A model generated the notes under the pieces. That model worked only from the letters and a program-made list of their open reading frames with translations. It had not been told where the DNA came from and did no database searches. A stretch of 64,000 nt of DNA, taken from Hominenteromicrobium sp900549945 (GTDB taxonomy: Bacteria; Bacillota; Clostridia; Oscillospirales; Acutalibacteraceae). How positions within the stretch are numbered: the first letter of the stretch is position 1; each line of letters begins with the position of its first letter. Location: contig CABRNK010000001.1 in the NCBI GenBank assembly GCA_902472305.1, positions 186,001 through 250,000 of the forward strand, read 5' to 3'. Shown here piece after piece: positions 27,188 to 36,468 of this stretch. Both the position numbers and the translations under genes were made by a program.

Positions 27188-27319
27188 ATGGATGAGGGGG
27201 CGCAGGACTTTTCGCACTGGATTGCGGGCGACTACACGGGCGGCGAGATTCCTGCGGGAATAGAAACGCAGGAGATTCCGGCGCGGCGGACTACCACAGC
27301 GGGATCTGGATTCTGGTGA
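27188..27319 (+). CDS. Doubtful small ORF, possibly frameshifted
   Basis: A 43-codon frame begins MDEGAQDFSHWIAGDYTGGE and ends TAGSGFW. Its codon choice is like that of nearby genes. In the next frame from 27289, DYHSGIWILVRKKRRKK reads like a natural basic tail, so a base change near 27288 may have split a longer small protein. The ribosome site is poor (GGGATCTGTATG). It lies after an extended -10 element. It may also be chance. Confidence 0.3.
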   Translation: MDEGAQDFSHWIAGDYTGGEIPAGIETQEIPARRTTTAGSGFW

Positions 27320-27333
27320 GAAAAAAGAGGCGC

Positions 27334-27378
27334 AAAAAAGCGGCGGGCTTCCCGAAAAAAGGGAGGCCCGCCGCTTTT
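27334..27378. terminator. Bidirectional intrinsic terminator
   Basis: AAAAGCGGCGGGC and GCCCGCCGCTTTT pair with nested TTCCC/GGGAG and a GAAAAAA loop; A and T runs flank the stem on both sides. It serves the small ORF region and the converging glycosyltransferase gene. Confidence 0.85.
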
Positions 27379-27388
27379 GCGGTTGTTT

Positions 27389-28984
27389 TCAGCTCTGCGC
27401 CGTGACCCATTCGACGGTCTGCGGCAGGTTTTTGAGGGCGGTGCGGAGGAACGCCGGCTCGAGCCCGGCCTGCTCGAGCGCGTCGAGCGGCACCCACTCG
27501 AAATGCGTGCCGGGCTCCGCGCCCGGGAAGCGGTCGCCGCGCGCGGAAAGGTTCGTCTGCGCGGCGTCCACGGCGAAGCAGGTGCAGAGCTCGTGAGTGC
27601 GTTCGTTCCTTGCGCCGCCTGTGAAAAAGCTCTGGCAGATCCAGAGCGGCCGGCCGGCGGAAACCTCGACCGCGAGCGCTTCGCCCAGTGTGCGGGCGAG
27701 CGCGTCCTCGGCGGTTTCATTCACGGTGACGTTCCCGCCGGGCAGGCAGGTCTGCCGCATGCCGCTGCCGGTGGAGAGAAGCACGCGTCCCTTTTCGTCG
27801 AAAATGACCGCGGCGGCGCGCAGGCTGAAGCGGCCCTTGCGCGACGCGAAGCTGACCTCGGGGTTAAAGGCCGCGAATTCCTTTGCAAGGCGCGCGGCGA
27901 GCGCGACGATGTTCTCGTTCGCGCGGGATTTATCGAATTTGCGGCAGCTTTCGCGCATGCGGCGCAGGCGCTCCTTGTGCTCGATCAGGGAGGAGATGAC
28001 CGCGGCGAAATTGTCCTTCGTGATGCGCACGCCCATGTCGTGCGTCTGCAAAAAGTTCGCGTTGTCCTCCTCCTGCCCGGGGATCGCGTCGAACACGGCG
28101 AGCGGCAGGTTGCAGGCCAGCGCCTCGGAGACCGTGAGGCCGCCCGGCTTTGTGACGATGAGGTCGGCGGCGTGCATGTAGCGCTCGACCTCCTTTGTGA
28201 ACTGGACGAGCTTCGTCTTTTTCGGCGATGTGGGGATCTGCTCTGCAAAGAGATTGTAGAGCTTCTCGTTGTTGCCGGTGATGATGATGATCTGCAGGTC
28301 AAGCGGCGAGGCGCACAGCTCGCTGTAAAGCTGCACGATGTTGGAGACGCCCATGCTGCCCGCCATGAAGAGCACGGTCGGCACGTCCGTGTCGAGCCCC
28401 ATCTCGCGCAGCAGCTTTGGCTGGTCGCCCTTGTCGAAAAATACGTCGTGCACGGGGATGCCGTAGGGGTGGACGCTCTGCCGCGGGATGCCGAGGCGCA
28501 CGAGGTCGTCCACCATGTCCTCGCAGGCGACGACGTACGCATCGACGTACGGGGCGATCCACGCCTTGTGCACGCCGTAGTCGGTCATGATGCAGATCAG
28601 GGGGCAGGTGATCTTTTTCTCCTCCTTGAGGCTCGAGACCATCTCGGTCGCAAAGGGGTGCGTGCTGATGATGACGTCCGGCTGGAGCTCGTCGATGTGC
28701 GGGAAAAGCTGGTAGGCGAGCAGTTCGGAGGTGCGGGGCACAAAATCGGCGAAGGTGTTGTCCCTGTTCGCGGATTTGTACAGGCGGCCGAAAAGGGCCG
28801 GCGTTTTTTTCGCCATAAACAGGTAGCCGTCGCAGATGGTTTTGTCGAGGAGCTTGCCGATGCTCTTGAGGAAATCCATCTGGATGACCTCGTGGCCGGT
28901 CGTCTCCCGAATGTAGCTTTCAAGCGCCGCCGCGGCACGCAGGTGGCCGCCGCCGGTCGCACAGGTGAGAATCAGTATCCGCAT
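27389..28984 (-). CDS. UgtP/MGDG-synthase-type glycosyltransferase fused to a Nudix-like domain
   Basis: The 531-residue protein joins two domains. Residues 1 to about 375 are a GT-B glycosyltransferase of the MGDG synthase/UgtP type, from RILILTCATGGGHLRAA to the UDP-sugar site TKPGGLTVSEALACNLPLAV. Such enzymes add glucose or galactose to diacylglycerol on the cytoplasmic face of the membrane. Residues about 385-531 are a Nudix fold (RAAAVIFDEKGRVLLSTG...CLPGGNVTVNETAEDALA), but the Nudix box ends RTLGEALA instead of REUxEExGU, so acidic metal ligands are missing. The ATG at 28984 has only a weak GGGGC site 13 bases before it; an extended upstream frame looks non-coding. The fusion is seen as one frame with no break. 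Confidence 0.88.
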   Translation of the reverse strand: MRILILTCATGGGHLRAAAALESYIRETTGHEVIQMDFLKSIGKLLDKTICDGYLFMAKKTPALFGRLYKSANRDNTFADFVPRTSELLAYQLFPHIDELQPDVIISTHPFATEMVSSLKEEKKITCPLICIMTDYGVHKAWIAPYVDAYVVACEDMVDDLVRLGIPRQSVHPYGIPVHDVFFDKGDQPKLLREMGLDTDVPTVLFMAGSMGVSNIVQLYSELCASPLDLQIIIITGNNEKLYNLFAEQIPTSPKKTKLVQFTKEVERYMHAADLIVTKPGGLTVSEALACNLPLAVFDAIPGQEEDNANFLQTHDMGVRITKDNFAAVISSLIEHKERLRRMRESCRKFDKSRANENIVALAARLAKEFAAFNPEVSFASRKGRFSLRAAAVIFDEKGRVLLSTGSGMRQTCLPGGNVTVNETAEDALARTLGEALAVEVSAGRPLWICQSFFTGGARNERTHELCTCFAVDAAQTNLSARGDRFPGAEPGTHFEWVPLDALEQAGLEPAFLRTALKNLPQTVEWVTAQS

Positions 28985-29126
28985 AAAAATCACCGAGCCC
29001 CTGCCGCACAGAGGCTGTCCTTTCCATACATTCGCACGCAAGCAGCCTGCGCCAAAAAACCAGGGGCAGGCCGGGGCTGTTTTGCGGGGGACGTGCCCGG
29101 CGTGCATACCGGGCGGCCCGTTTGTT

Positions 29127-29160
29127 AAAATAAGTGTACCACACTTTTCCGCAGATTTCC
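29127..29160 (-). promoter_or_regulatory. Candidate promoter of the glycosyltransferase-Nudix gene
   Basis: On the minus strand TGGAAA and TACACT are 17 bases apart, and the -10 box is extended by TGTGG. The leader of about 140 bases holds no other clear element. Confidence 0.4.
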
Positions 29161-29213
29161 ATATGCGGCATGGCGCTATGCGGAATTTTTAAGGCACTTT
29201 TAAGAACTTCAGC

Positions 29214-29242
29214 TTTACAACCCGGCGCCCCGCGGGTATAAT
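29214..29242 (+). promoter_or_regulatory. Sigma-A promoter of the VanW gene
   Basis: TTTACA (29214-29219) and a perfect TATAAT (29237-29242) are 17 bases apart. Confidence 0.8.
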
Positions 29243-29353
29243 GAATCTATAACTATAGGACAAGCAGGCCGGCCGGGCGCCGAAAAAGCGCGGGACCGGA
29301 GGGATAGACGGGATAAGGCGCGGTGGGACGCGCTTCGTGAAAGGATGTTCGAG

Positions 29354-30940
29354 ATGGAGAAAAAGAGAGACCGGCGGCTTGTGCTGGCGGCGCTTCTCTC
29401 CGCCGCGCTTCTTGTGGGCGGCCTTGCAGGCTGCCGAACGGCGCCGGCACAGGAGGAGAGCAGCGCGCCCGTTCAGACGGAGGCCGTGTATCCGGAGGGC
29501 ACCAAGATGGGTGACGTCGATATATCCGGCATGACGCTGGAAAAAGCTGTGGCGGCCTGCCGCGCGGCGCTTTCCGAAAAATATGCCGGCCTCACGGTCA
29601 CGCTTTCGGCCGGCGAGGAAAAAATCGAGGTATCGGGCGAGGACGTCGAGATCATCGATATTTTAGACAACGCGCTGCAAAGCATTCTGCGCGACCAGAA
29701 GGCGGGCGAGCACGAGCTTGCCTATACGCTGAAGCTGCCGGCGCTCGAGGAGGAGCTGACCGCCCGCGGCGCGGAATTCAACGTAGAGTGCAAGGACGCG
29801 GCCGTTGAATCCTACGATTACGATAAGGGCGAATTCGTCTTTACGGAAAGCGTGGACGGCAAAACGCTCGATGTGCAGAAAACCGTTGAGGCCGTCTGCG
29901 CGCAGTTCCAAAAGGGTGTGAGCGGCACGGTGCAGGCCGTGATGGAGACGACCCCCGCGAAGGTGACGACGGCGCAGCTCAAAAAGGACTTTGTCAAAAT
30001 CGCCGATTTCGAAACGGTTTCCACCAACACCGAAAACGGCAACCACAATATGGGGCTCGCGCTTTCCCGCGTGGACGGCACGGTGCTCGAGCCGGGCGAG
30101 ACCTTTTCGTATGAGGACACGGTGGGCGATTCCACAAACGCCTCGACCGGCTTTCTGCCGGCGGGCGGCCTTTCGGGCGGCGCGCTCGTCGATATGTACG
30201 GCGGCGGAATCTGTCAGGCCTCCTCGACGATCTACGGCGCTGCGCTGCGCGCGGGCATGACGATCACCGACCGCGAGTGCCATTCCTCGCCCTCGTCGTA
30301 CGTGCCGATCGGCCTGGACGCGACGGTGAGCTACAACGAGCTGGATTTCCAGTTCCGCAACGATCTGGACACGGCCGTGTACATCATGGCGTGGATGGAC
30401 GGCGTGACGCTGCACGTGCAGTTCTACGGCCGGCAGCCGGAGGAATGGGACAGCATCGAGGTCTATTCCGAGGAAACCGGCTCGATCCCGCCGCTGGATA
30501 CCGTCGAATACGTGACGGACTACAACCTCAAAAAGGGCGAGAAGGTGCTCTCTACGAGCGGCAACTGGGGCTACACCGCCGAGGCGTGGCGCGATTATAT
30601 CAAGGACGGCGAAGTCGTGAAAACGGAAGAGCTGCCCTCCTCGTATTACGGTGCGAGCGGTAAGATCTACCGCATCGGCCCGGGAACTGACGTGAACGAA
30701 AACCCTACGCCGAAGCCGGCGGCGACAGCTGAGCCGACGGCTAAACCCACTGCGAAGCCGACCGCGCAGCCGACGGCGGCGCCCACGGCTGTCCCGGCGA
30801 CGCCTGAGCCAACCCCGACGCCTGAACCGACGCCGGCACCCACGCCTACGCCGGCCCCCACCCCCGACCCGACGCCCTCGCCGAACCCGGAGCCCGCCAT
30901 CACGGAGAGCTCGGCGGCTGAAGCGCCTGCTGCGGGCTGA
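29354..30940 (+). CDS. VanW family lipoprotein with Pro/Thr-rich tail
   Basis: The 528-residue protein has a lipobox (GLAGC) near residue 24, a region like the peptidoglycan-binding PG_binding_4 fold (about residues 45-190, GDVDISGMTLEKAVAACRAAL), and a VanW domain (about residues 210-350) with MYGGGICQASSTIYGAALRAGM. A second beta-rich part follows, then a tail of about 75 residues rich in PT, PTP and PEP repeats. It should be anchored to the outer membrane face and reach into the wall. VanW was found beside vancomycin-resistance genes but has no proven activity. ATG 29354 is nine bases after AAAGGA; the ATG at 29345 is too close. Confidence 0.88.
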   Translation: MEKKRDRRLVLAALLSAALLVGGLAGCRTAPAQEESSAPVQTEAVYPEGTKMGDVDISGMTLEKAVAACRAALSEKYAGLTVTLSAGEEKIEVSGEDVEIIDILDNALQSILRDQKAGEHELAYTLKLPALEEELTARGAEFNVECKDAAVESYDYDKGEFVFTESVDGKTLDVQKTVEAVCAQFQKGVSGTVQAVMETTPAKVTTAQLKKDFVKIADFETVSTNTENGNHNMGLALSRVDGTVLEPGETFSYEDTVGDSTNASTGFLPAGGLSGGALVDMYGGGICQASSTIYGAALRAGMTITDRECHSSPSSYVPIGLDATVSYNELDFQFRNDLDTAVYIMAWMDGVTLHVQFYGRQPEEWDSIEVYSEETGSIPPLDTVEYVTDYNLKKGEKVLSTSGNWGYTAEAWRDYIKDGEVVKTEELPSSYYGASGKIYRIGPGTDVNENPTPKPAATAEPTAKPTAKPTAQPTAAPTAVPATPEPTPTPEPTPAPTPTPAPTPDPTPSPNPEPAITESSAAEAPAAG

Positions 30941-30962
30941 GAACCGATTTTACAGCAAAAAT

Positions 30963-30992
30963 TTCCCCCTGCTCTTTTTCGGGCAGGGGGAC
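30963..30992 (+). terminator. Candidate terminator between VanW and nadE genes
   Basis: TCCCCCTGC and GCAGGGGGA pair with a T-rich loop. The U run after the stem is short, so termination may be partial. Confidence 0.5.
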
Positions 30993-31014
30993 TTTCAGGA
31001 AGGAAAGAGATAAG

Positions 31015-32919
31015 ATGGATATGAAGCGGCAGGCGGACGGTTTTGTCCGCATCGCGGCGGCGACGCCCCCCGTGCGGGTGGCGGATTGCCCCTACAACAC
31101 GGCCGAAATGTACCGGATGATCGCGGAAGCGGCGGAAAACGGCGCGGCGGCCATCGTTTTCCCCGAGCTTTCCGTGACGGGCTACACCTGCGGCGACCTG
31201 TTCAAGGACAGGCGGCTGCTGGAGAGTGCCGGGGAAAGTCTGATGGCGCTGATCGAAAAGGCGAAGGATCTCGACATCCTGTGTGCGGTCGGCATGCCGG
31301 TGGCGTCAAACGGCGCGCTGTACAACTGTGCGGCGGTGTTCTGCCGCGGCGCGCTGCTCGCGCTGCCCGCGAAGCAGAACATGCCGAATTACTCCGAATT
31401 CTACGAGGCGCGCCACTTTTCGCCCGCGCCCGAGAGCGGTATGCTCCGCTTCATGGACGAATGGTACCCGTGCCGCGACGTGCTGGTTGAGCTTGCGCCG
31501 GACGTCGTCGTCGGCGTGGAGATCTGCGAGGACGCGTGGGTCGCGGACCCGCCGAGCGTTCGGCTCGCACAGGGCGGCGCCACGGTGCTTTTGAACCTCT
31601 CGTGCAGCGACGAGATCATCGGCAAGGCGCAGTACCGGCGCGATATGCTCCGTGTGCACTCGGGCCGCCTGCTTTCAGCTTACGCCTATGCGGACAGCGG
31701 CTTTGGCGAGAGCACGACCGATATGATCTTCGCCGGGCACAACCTGATCTGCGAAAACGGCACGCTGCTCGCGGAGAGCGCGCTCTTCTCGGACGGCATT
31801 ACATACGGCGACGTCGATACCGAGCGGCTCGTGCAGGAGCGGCGGCGCATGAACACGTGGCGCGATGCGCCGCTCCGCACGGTGCTCGAGGCGGGCATGG
31901 CGCTGCCGCGGATCGAGACGGCGCGCGTGATGGACCCGTACCCGTTCGTGCCTAAGGACGGCGCGGATCTCTCCGCGCGCTGCGAGACGATTTTGAGCAT
32001 GCAGGCGGTCGGCCTCGCGACGCGGCTGCGCCACATCGGCTGCAAGACGGCGGTCATCGGCCTTTCCGGCGGCCTCGATTCGACGCTCGCGCTGCTCGTC
32101 ACGGCGAATGCGTTCGACAGGCTCGGCCTGCCACGCGCGGGCATCCGGGCGGTTTCGATGCCGTGCTTCGGCACGACGAACCGCACGAAGAGCAACGCCC
32201 AGTGCCTCGCGGAGGAGCTCTGCGTGCACTTCGATGAGATCCCGATCACAAAGGCCGTGGAGCAGCATTTCCGCGACATCGGCCACGACCCCGCGGTGCT
32301 GGACGTCACGTTTGAAAATGCGCAGGCGCGCGAGCGCACGCAGCTTCTGATGGACGTCGCGAACCAGCACGGCGGCATCGTCATCGGCACCGGCGACCTC
32401 TCCGAGCTGGCGCTCGGCTGGGCGACGTACAACGGCGACCACATGTCGATGTACGCGGTGAACGCCTCGATTCCGAAAACGCTCGTGCGCCATCTCGTGC
32501 GCCACGCGGCGGAGCAGAGCGGCGGCGCGCTGCAAAGCGTTCTGCTCGATATCCTCGATACGCCGGTCAGCCCCGAGCTGCTGCCGCCGAAGGACGGCGA
32601 GATTGCGCAGAAAACGGAGGATCTTGTCGGCCCCTATGCGCTGCACGACTACTTTTTGTATTATATGCTGCGCTTTGGGTTTACGCCGCGTAAAATTTAT
32701 GCAATGGCCCTGCGCTCCTTTGCGGGGATGTACGACGCGGAGACGATCAAAAAATGGCTGCGCACGTTCTACCGGCGCTTTTTCACGCAGCAGTTCAAGC
32801 GCTCCTGCCTGCCGGACGGCCCGAAGGTCGGCTCGGTCACGCTTTCGCCGCGCGGCGATTTCCGCATGCCGAGCGACGCGTGCAGCCGGATCTGGCTGGA
32901 GGAAATCGAAGCGCTCTGA
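31015..32919 (+). CDS. nadE: Glutamine-dependent NAD+ synthetase
   Basis: The 634-residue enzyme makes NAD from nicotinic acid adenine dinucleotide, ATP and glutamine. The N-terminal nitrilase-type glutaminase domain has the triad Glu51 (FPELSVTGY), Lys120 (PAKQNMPNY) and Cys171 (VEICEDAW). The C-terminal synthetase has the P-loop GLSGGLDSTLAL, TNRTKSNAQ, and GTGDLSELALGWATYNGDHM. Length matches the long bacterial form. An AGGAAAGAGA site precedes the ATG. It has no operon partner in NAD synthesis nearby. Confidence 0.96.
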   Translation: MDMKRQADGFVRIAAATPPVRVADCPYNTAEMYRMIAEAAENGAAAIVFPELSVTGYTCGDLFKDRRLLESAGESLMALIEKAKDLDILCAVGMPVASNGALYNCAAVFCRGALLALPAKQNMPNYSEFYEARHFSPAPESGMLRFMDEWYPCRDVLVELAPDVVVGVEICEDAWVADPPSVRLAQGGATVLLNLSCSDEIIGKAQYRRDMLRVHSGRLLSAYAYADSGFGESTTDMIFAGHNLICENGTLLAESALFSDGITYGDVDTERLVQERRRMNTWRDAPLRTVLEAGMALPRIETARVMDPYPFVPKDGADLSARCETILSMQAVGLATRLRHIGCKTAVIGLSGGLDSTLALLVTANAFDRLGLPRAGIRAVSMPCFGTTNRTKSNAQCLAEELCVHFDEIPITKAVEQHFRDIGHDPAVLDVTFENAQARERTQLLMDVANQHGGIVIGTGDLSELALGWATYNGDHMSMYAVNASIPKTLVRHLVRHAAEQSGGALQSVLLDILDTPVSPELLPPKDGEIAQKTEDLVGPYALHDYFLYYMLRFGFTPRKIYAMALRSFAGMYDAETIKKWLRTFYRRFFTQQFKRSCLPDGPKVGSVTLSPRGDFRMPSDACSRIWLEEIEAL

Positions 32920-32998
32920 CCGCCTGAAAGCGGGGAACAGGCTGGCCTGCGGACCTCCGCACAGGGATACGGCGCGGGCGGCTTTGCAAATTTTTTGG

Positions 32999-33027
32999 TT
33001 GACCCGCGCCGAAAGCTGTGCTACGAT
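32999..33027 (+). promoter_or_regulatory. Sigma-A promoter of the dehydrogenase-thiI region
   Basis: TTGACC (32999-33004) and TACGAT (33022-33027) have a 17-base spacer, with TGTGC extending the -10 box. Confidence 0.65.
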
Positions 33028-33119
33028 GGCGTAAAGTGTTTTTTTTCGGCTGGCCGCCCGGAAACGGCGGCCCTTGGAAGCAGTGCGTCCCGCCGGGGCG
33101 CACCGGAAAGGAATCGCAG

Positions 33120-34070
33120 ATGAATATACTCGTTACGATTGAAACAAAGCCGCGTCACCGCGCGCTTTTAGAAGCGGCCGCGCCGCAGGCGGAATTTACC
33201 TATAAGGAAAGCGGCGTGACCCGCGCGGACGTCGAGCGGGCCGACGTGCTGCTCGGCAACGTCAGCCCTGCGCTCCTCAGCCCCGCGGACCGGCTGCGCT
33301 GGATGCAGACGGCGAGCGCCGGCGTAGACGGCTACATCCACGGCTGTCTGCCGCGGGAGGCTGTACTCACGAATGCGACGGGCGCCTACGGCCTCGCGAT
33401 CTCGGAATACATGGTCGCCGTGTGGCTGATGCTCCTGAAAAAGCTGCATTTGTACAGGGATGCGCAGCCCGCCGGCGCGTGGGCCGACCTCGGCCCGGTC
33501 GCCTCGGCGTGGGGCTCCACGGTGCTCGTGCTCGGCCTCGGCGACATCGGCGGCGAATTTGCGAAGCGCGCCAAGGTGCTTGGCGCGCGCGTGATCGGCG
33601 TGCGGCGCGCAGGGCGGGAGAAGCCCGATTTTGTTGACGAGCTGATCCACACCGACCGGCTCGACGAATACCTGCCGCAGGCGGACTGCGTGGCGATCAC
33701 GCTGCCCGGCACGGCGCAGACGCGGAACCTGTTCGACGCGGCGCGCATCACGAAGATGAAGGACGGCGCGGTGCTCTTGAATGTCGGCCGCGGCACGATT
33801 GTCGATTCCGCAGCGCTGTGCGCGGCGCTCGAAAGCGGAAAGCTCGCGGGCGCGGGGCTCGACGTGACCGACCCGGAGCCGCTGCCGGTGGACCACCCGC
33901 TCTGGAAGCAGAAAAACGCGGTGATCACGCCGCACGTATCGGGCGGCTTCCATCTCGAGGAGACGCACGAGCGGATCATCCGTATCATGGCGGAAAACCT
34001 CGCGGCGTACTGCGCTGGTCGGCCCCTGCGGAACGTGGTCGATTTTGAAACCGGCTACCGGAAATTATAA
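33120..34070 (+). CDS. D-2-hydroxyacid dehydrogenase family protein
   Basis: The 316-residue NAD(P)-dependent enzyme has a catalytic domain split around the Rossmann fold: VLVLGLGDIGGEFAKRAK is the dinucleotide-binding loop, NVGRGTIVDSAAL includes the substrate-site Arg, and TPHVSGGFH provides the catalytic His. The Glu of the catalytic set lies in LDVTDPEPLP. It reduces a 2-keto acid or oxidises a D-2-hydroxyacid; the substrate is unknown. The ATG at 33120 has GGAAAGGA upstream. It is followed after 16 bases by the cysteine desulfurase and may share its transcript, although the functions are not obviously related. Confidence 0.92.
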   Translation: MNILVTIETKPRHRALLEAAAPQAEFTYKESGVTRADVERADVLLGNVSPALLSPADRLRWMQTASAGVDGYIHGCLPREAVLTNATGAYGLAISEYMVAVWLMLLKKLHLYRDAQPAGAWADLGPVASAWGSTVLVLGLGDIGGEFAKRAKVLGARVIGVRRAGREKPDFVDELIHTDRLDEYLPQADCVAITLPGTAQTRNLFDAARITKMKDGAVLLNVGRGTIVDSAALCAALESGKLAGAGLDVTDPEPLPVDHPLWKQKNAVITPHVSGGFHLEETHERIIRIMAENLAAYCAGRPLRNVVDFETGYRKL

Positions 34071-34086
34071 GCGAAAGAATTTTGAA

Positions 34087-35226
34087 ATGATGCCGAAAGA
34101 AATCTATCTGGACAACAGCGCCACGACGCGGGTCTCCAAGGCCGCGGCGGAAAAGGCGCTCTATATGATGACGCAGTGCTACGGCAACCCCTCCTCGCTG
34201 CACGCGATGGGCTTTGCGGCGGAAAAGGAGATGGCCGCGGCGCGCGCGGCGGTCGCGGAGCGGCTCTCGGCGCAGCCGAACGAGATCTATTTCACCTCAG
34301 GCGGCACGGAGAGCGACAACATCGCGATTCTCGGCGCGGCACACGCCAAAAGGCGCGCCGGCAACCGGATTGTGACGACGGCGATAGAGCACCCCGCGGT
34401 GCTGCGCACGATGGAGGCGCTTGAGCGGGAGGGCTTCGAGGTCGTCTATGTCGAGCCGGAGGGGGACGGCAATATCCCGGCCGAAAAATTCGCGGCGGCG
34501 ATCGACGCGAAAACGGTGCTCGTCAGCGTTATGGCGGTCAACAACGAGACCGGCGTGGTGCTGCCGCTGCGGGAGATCGCGGGGATCATCCGGCGGAAAA
34601 AGGCGCCGGCGCTGTTCCACACCGACGCGGTGCAGGCGTTCTGCAAGCTGCCGCTTTCGATGAAGCGGCTCGGGCTGGATCTCGCGACCGTTTCGGGCCA
34701 CAAGGTGCACGCGCCGAAGGGCGTGGGCGCGCTCGCGGTGCGCGGCGGCGTGCATATTCTGCCGCACAGCTTCGGCGGCGGGCAGGAAAAGAACCTGCGC
34801 CCCGGCACCGAGGGCGTGCCGCAGATCTGCGCGTTCGGCGCGGCGGTGCGTGAAATGCCGCCGGAGCGCGCGGCGGAGGCCGCGGTGCGTGCGGTGCGCG
34901 ACCATCTGCTCGGGCGGCTCGCCGCGATGGAGGCGGTCGAGATCAACTCGCCGGCGGACGCCTCGCCGTATATCGTGAACCTCTCGGCAGGGCGCGTGCG
35001 CGCGGAAACGATGCTGCATTTTCTGGCCGAGCGGAACATATTTGTCTCGAGCGGCTCGGCCTGCGGCAAGGCGAAGCCGAGCCATGTGCTGCAGGCCATG
35101 CGCCTGCCCGCCGCGCGGATCGAAACCTCGCTGCGCGTCAGCCTGTCGGCGGAAAACACAAGAGAAGAAATCGATGCGTTTGCCGACGCGCTGCGCCTCG
35201 GCATGGAAACGCTTTCGCACGCGTAA
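34087..35226 (+). CDS. Cysteine desulfurase (IscS/NifS family), paired with thiI
   Basis: The 379-residue PLP enzyme takes sulfur from cysteine. It has EIYLDNSATTRVS at the start, the PLP-binding Lys in TVSGHKVHAPKG, and the catalytic Cys in SSGSACGKAKPSH. Next to thiI, it fits the NifZ-type desulfurase that hands sulfur to ThiI for 4-thiouridine in tRNA, as known in Bacillus subtilis. Two adjacent ATG codons (34087, 34090) are possible starts; the ribosome site GCGAAAG is weak. The spacing to thiI is 52 bases, with no terminator. Confidence 0.94.
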   Translation: MMPKEIYLDNSATTRVSKAAAEKALYMMTQCYGNPSSLHAMGFAAEKEMAAARAAVAERLSAQPNEIYFTSGGTESDNIAILGAAHAKRRAGNRIVTTAIEHPAVLRTMEALEREGFEVVYVEPEGDGNIPAEKFAAAIDAKTVLVSVMAVNNETGVVLPLREIAGIIRRKKAPALFHTDAVQAFCKLPLSMKRLGLDLATVSGHKVHAPKGVGALAVRGGVHILPHSFGGGQEKNLRPGTEGVPQICAFGAAVREMPPERAAEAAVRAVRDHLLGRLAAMEAVEINSPADASPYIVNLSAGRVRAETMLHFLAERNIFVSSGSACGKAKPSHVLQAMRLPAARIETSLRVSLSAENTREEIDAFADALRLGMETLSHA

Positions 35227-35278
35227 GTGCGGCCGGGCGGCGGCGACCGCCCGCGGATCAAGGAATGGTGGTTGAAAT

Positions 35279-36445
35279 ATGCAGGAAGTGATTCTGGTCA
35301 AGCTCGGCGAAATCGTCCTCAAGGGGCTGAACCGCCGGGTTTTTGAGGACCGGCTTTTGAAAAATATCCGGCGGCGTATCCAGCGTGCCGGCAACTTCGA
35401 CGTGTATTCGATGCAGTCGACGATCTACATCGTCCCGAAGGATGCGGACGCGGACATCGACGAGGCCGAGGAGCGCGTGGCGAAGGTGTTCGGCGTGATC
35501 GGCTACACGCGCGCGTGCGTCTGCCCGAAGGCGATGGATGCGATTCTCGAGACTGCGCCGCAGTACCTCGAGGAAACGCTCGCGGATGTCAAGACCTTCA
35601 AGGTGGAATCGAAGCGCGCGGACAAGAAATTCCCGCTCGACTCGATGCAGATCTCCCGCGAGGTCGGCGGCGCTCTGCTGCGTGCGAACCCGCACCTCAC
35701 GGTTGACGTGCACAACCCGGACATCGTTGTGCGCATTGAGATCCGCGAGAAGGGCGCGTATATCCACGGCGAGACAAAGCCCGGTGCGGGCGGTATCCCG
35801 GTCGGCACCGGCGGGCGCGCGGCGATCCTCATCAGCGGCGGTCTCGACAGCCCGGTCGCGGCGTGGATGATGGCGAAGCGCGGCGTAGAGCTGACGGCGA
35901 TCCATTTCGCGAGTCCGCCGTATACGAGCGAGCGAGCGCACGAAAAAGTCGTGGCGCTGCTCAAGAAGGTCGGCGAGTACGCGGGCTGCATCGAGATGGT
36001 GACGGTACCGTTTACGAAGATTCAGGAGGAGATCCGCGACAAATGCCCCGAGGAGCTCGCGACGGTTATCATGCGCCGCTTTATGATGCGCGCGGCCGAG
36101 CGCATCGCGCGCGAAAAGGCGTGCGGCGCGCTGATCACCGGCGAAAGCCTTGGGCAGGTGGCGAGCCAGACGATTCAGGCGATCGCCTGCACAGACGCCG
36201 CCGCGGACATGCCGGTGTTCCGCCCGCTGATCGGCAGCGACAAGGCGGAGATCGTGGCGCTCGCGCGCCGCATCGACACGTACGACATCTCGATCGAGCC
36301 GTATGAGGACTGCTGCACGGTGTTCACGCCGCGCCACCCGCGCACGCGCCCGACCTTGCAGCTCGTCGAGGCGGCGGAAAGAAATCTCGACGCTTCGGCG
36401 CTGCTCGAGGACTGCCTCGCGCAGGTCGAGGTGCGCCATCTGTAA
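35279..36445 (+). CDS. thiI: tRNA 4-thiouridine synthase ThiI
   Basis: The 388-residue enzyme adenylates U8 of tRNA and inserts sulfur. It has the N-terminal ferredoxin-like region, a THUMP domain (about residues 60-165), and the PP-loop ATP pyrophosphatase motif ILISGGLDSPVAAW. It ends near the PP-loop domain, so it lacks the C-terminal rhodanese of the E. coli enzyme, as is usual in Firmicutes; sulfur is then supplied directly by the cysteine desulfurase encoded upstream. GGAATGGTGG precedes the ATG at 35279. A role in thiazole synthesis is less likely without a rhodanese domain. Confidence 0.95.
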   Translation: MQEVILVKLGEIVLKGLNRRVFEDRLLKNIRRRIQRAGNFDVYSMQSTIYIVPKDADADIDEAEERVAKVFGVIGYTRACVCPKAMDAILETAPQYLEETLADVKTFKVESKRADKKFPLDSMQISREVGGALLRANPHLTVDVHNPDIVVRIEIREKGAYIHGETKPGAGGIPVGTGGRAAILISGGLDSPVAAWMMAKRGVELTAIHFASPPYTSERAHEKVVALLKKVGEYAGCIEMVTVPFTKIQEEIRDKCPEELATVIMRRFMMRAAERIAREKACGALITGESLGQVASQTIQAIACTDAAADMPVFRPLIGSDKAEIVALARRIDTYDISIEPYEDCCTVFTPRHPRTRPTLQLVEAAERNLDASALLEDCLAQVEVRHL

Positions 36446-36468
36446 ATCCACGAAAGAGGGAAATGCAA

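Noticed and set aside
27389..29107. A longer start for the glycosyltransferase-Nudix gene at 29107
   Set aside because: The extra 41 residues are unlike the family, which begins at RILILT, and the region contains the leader.
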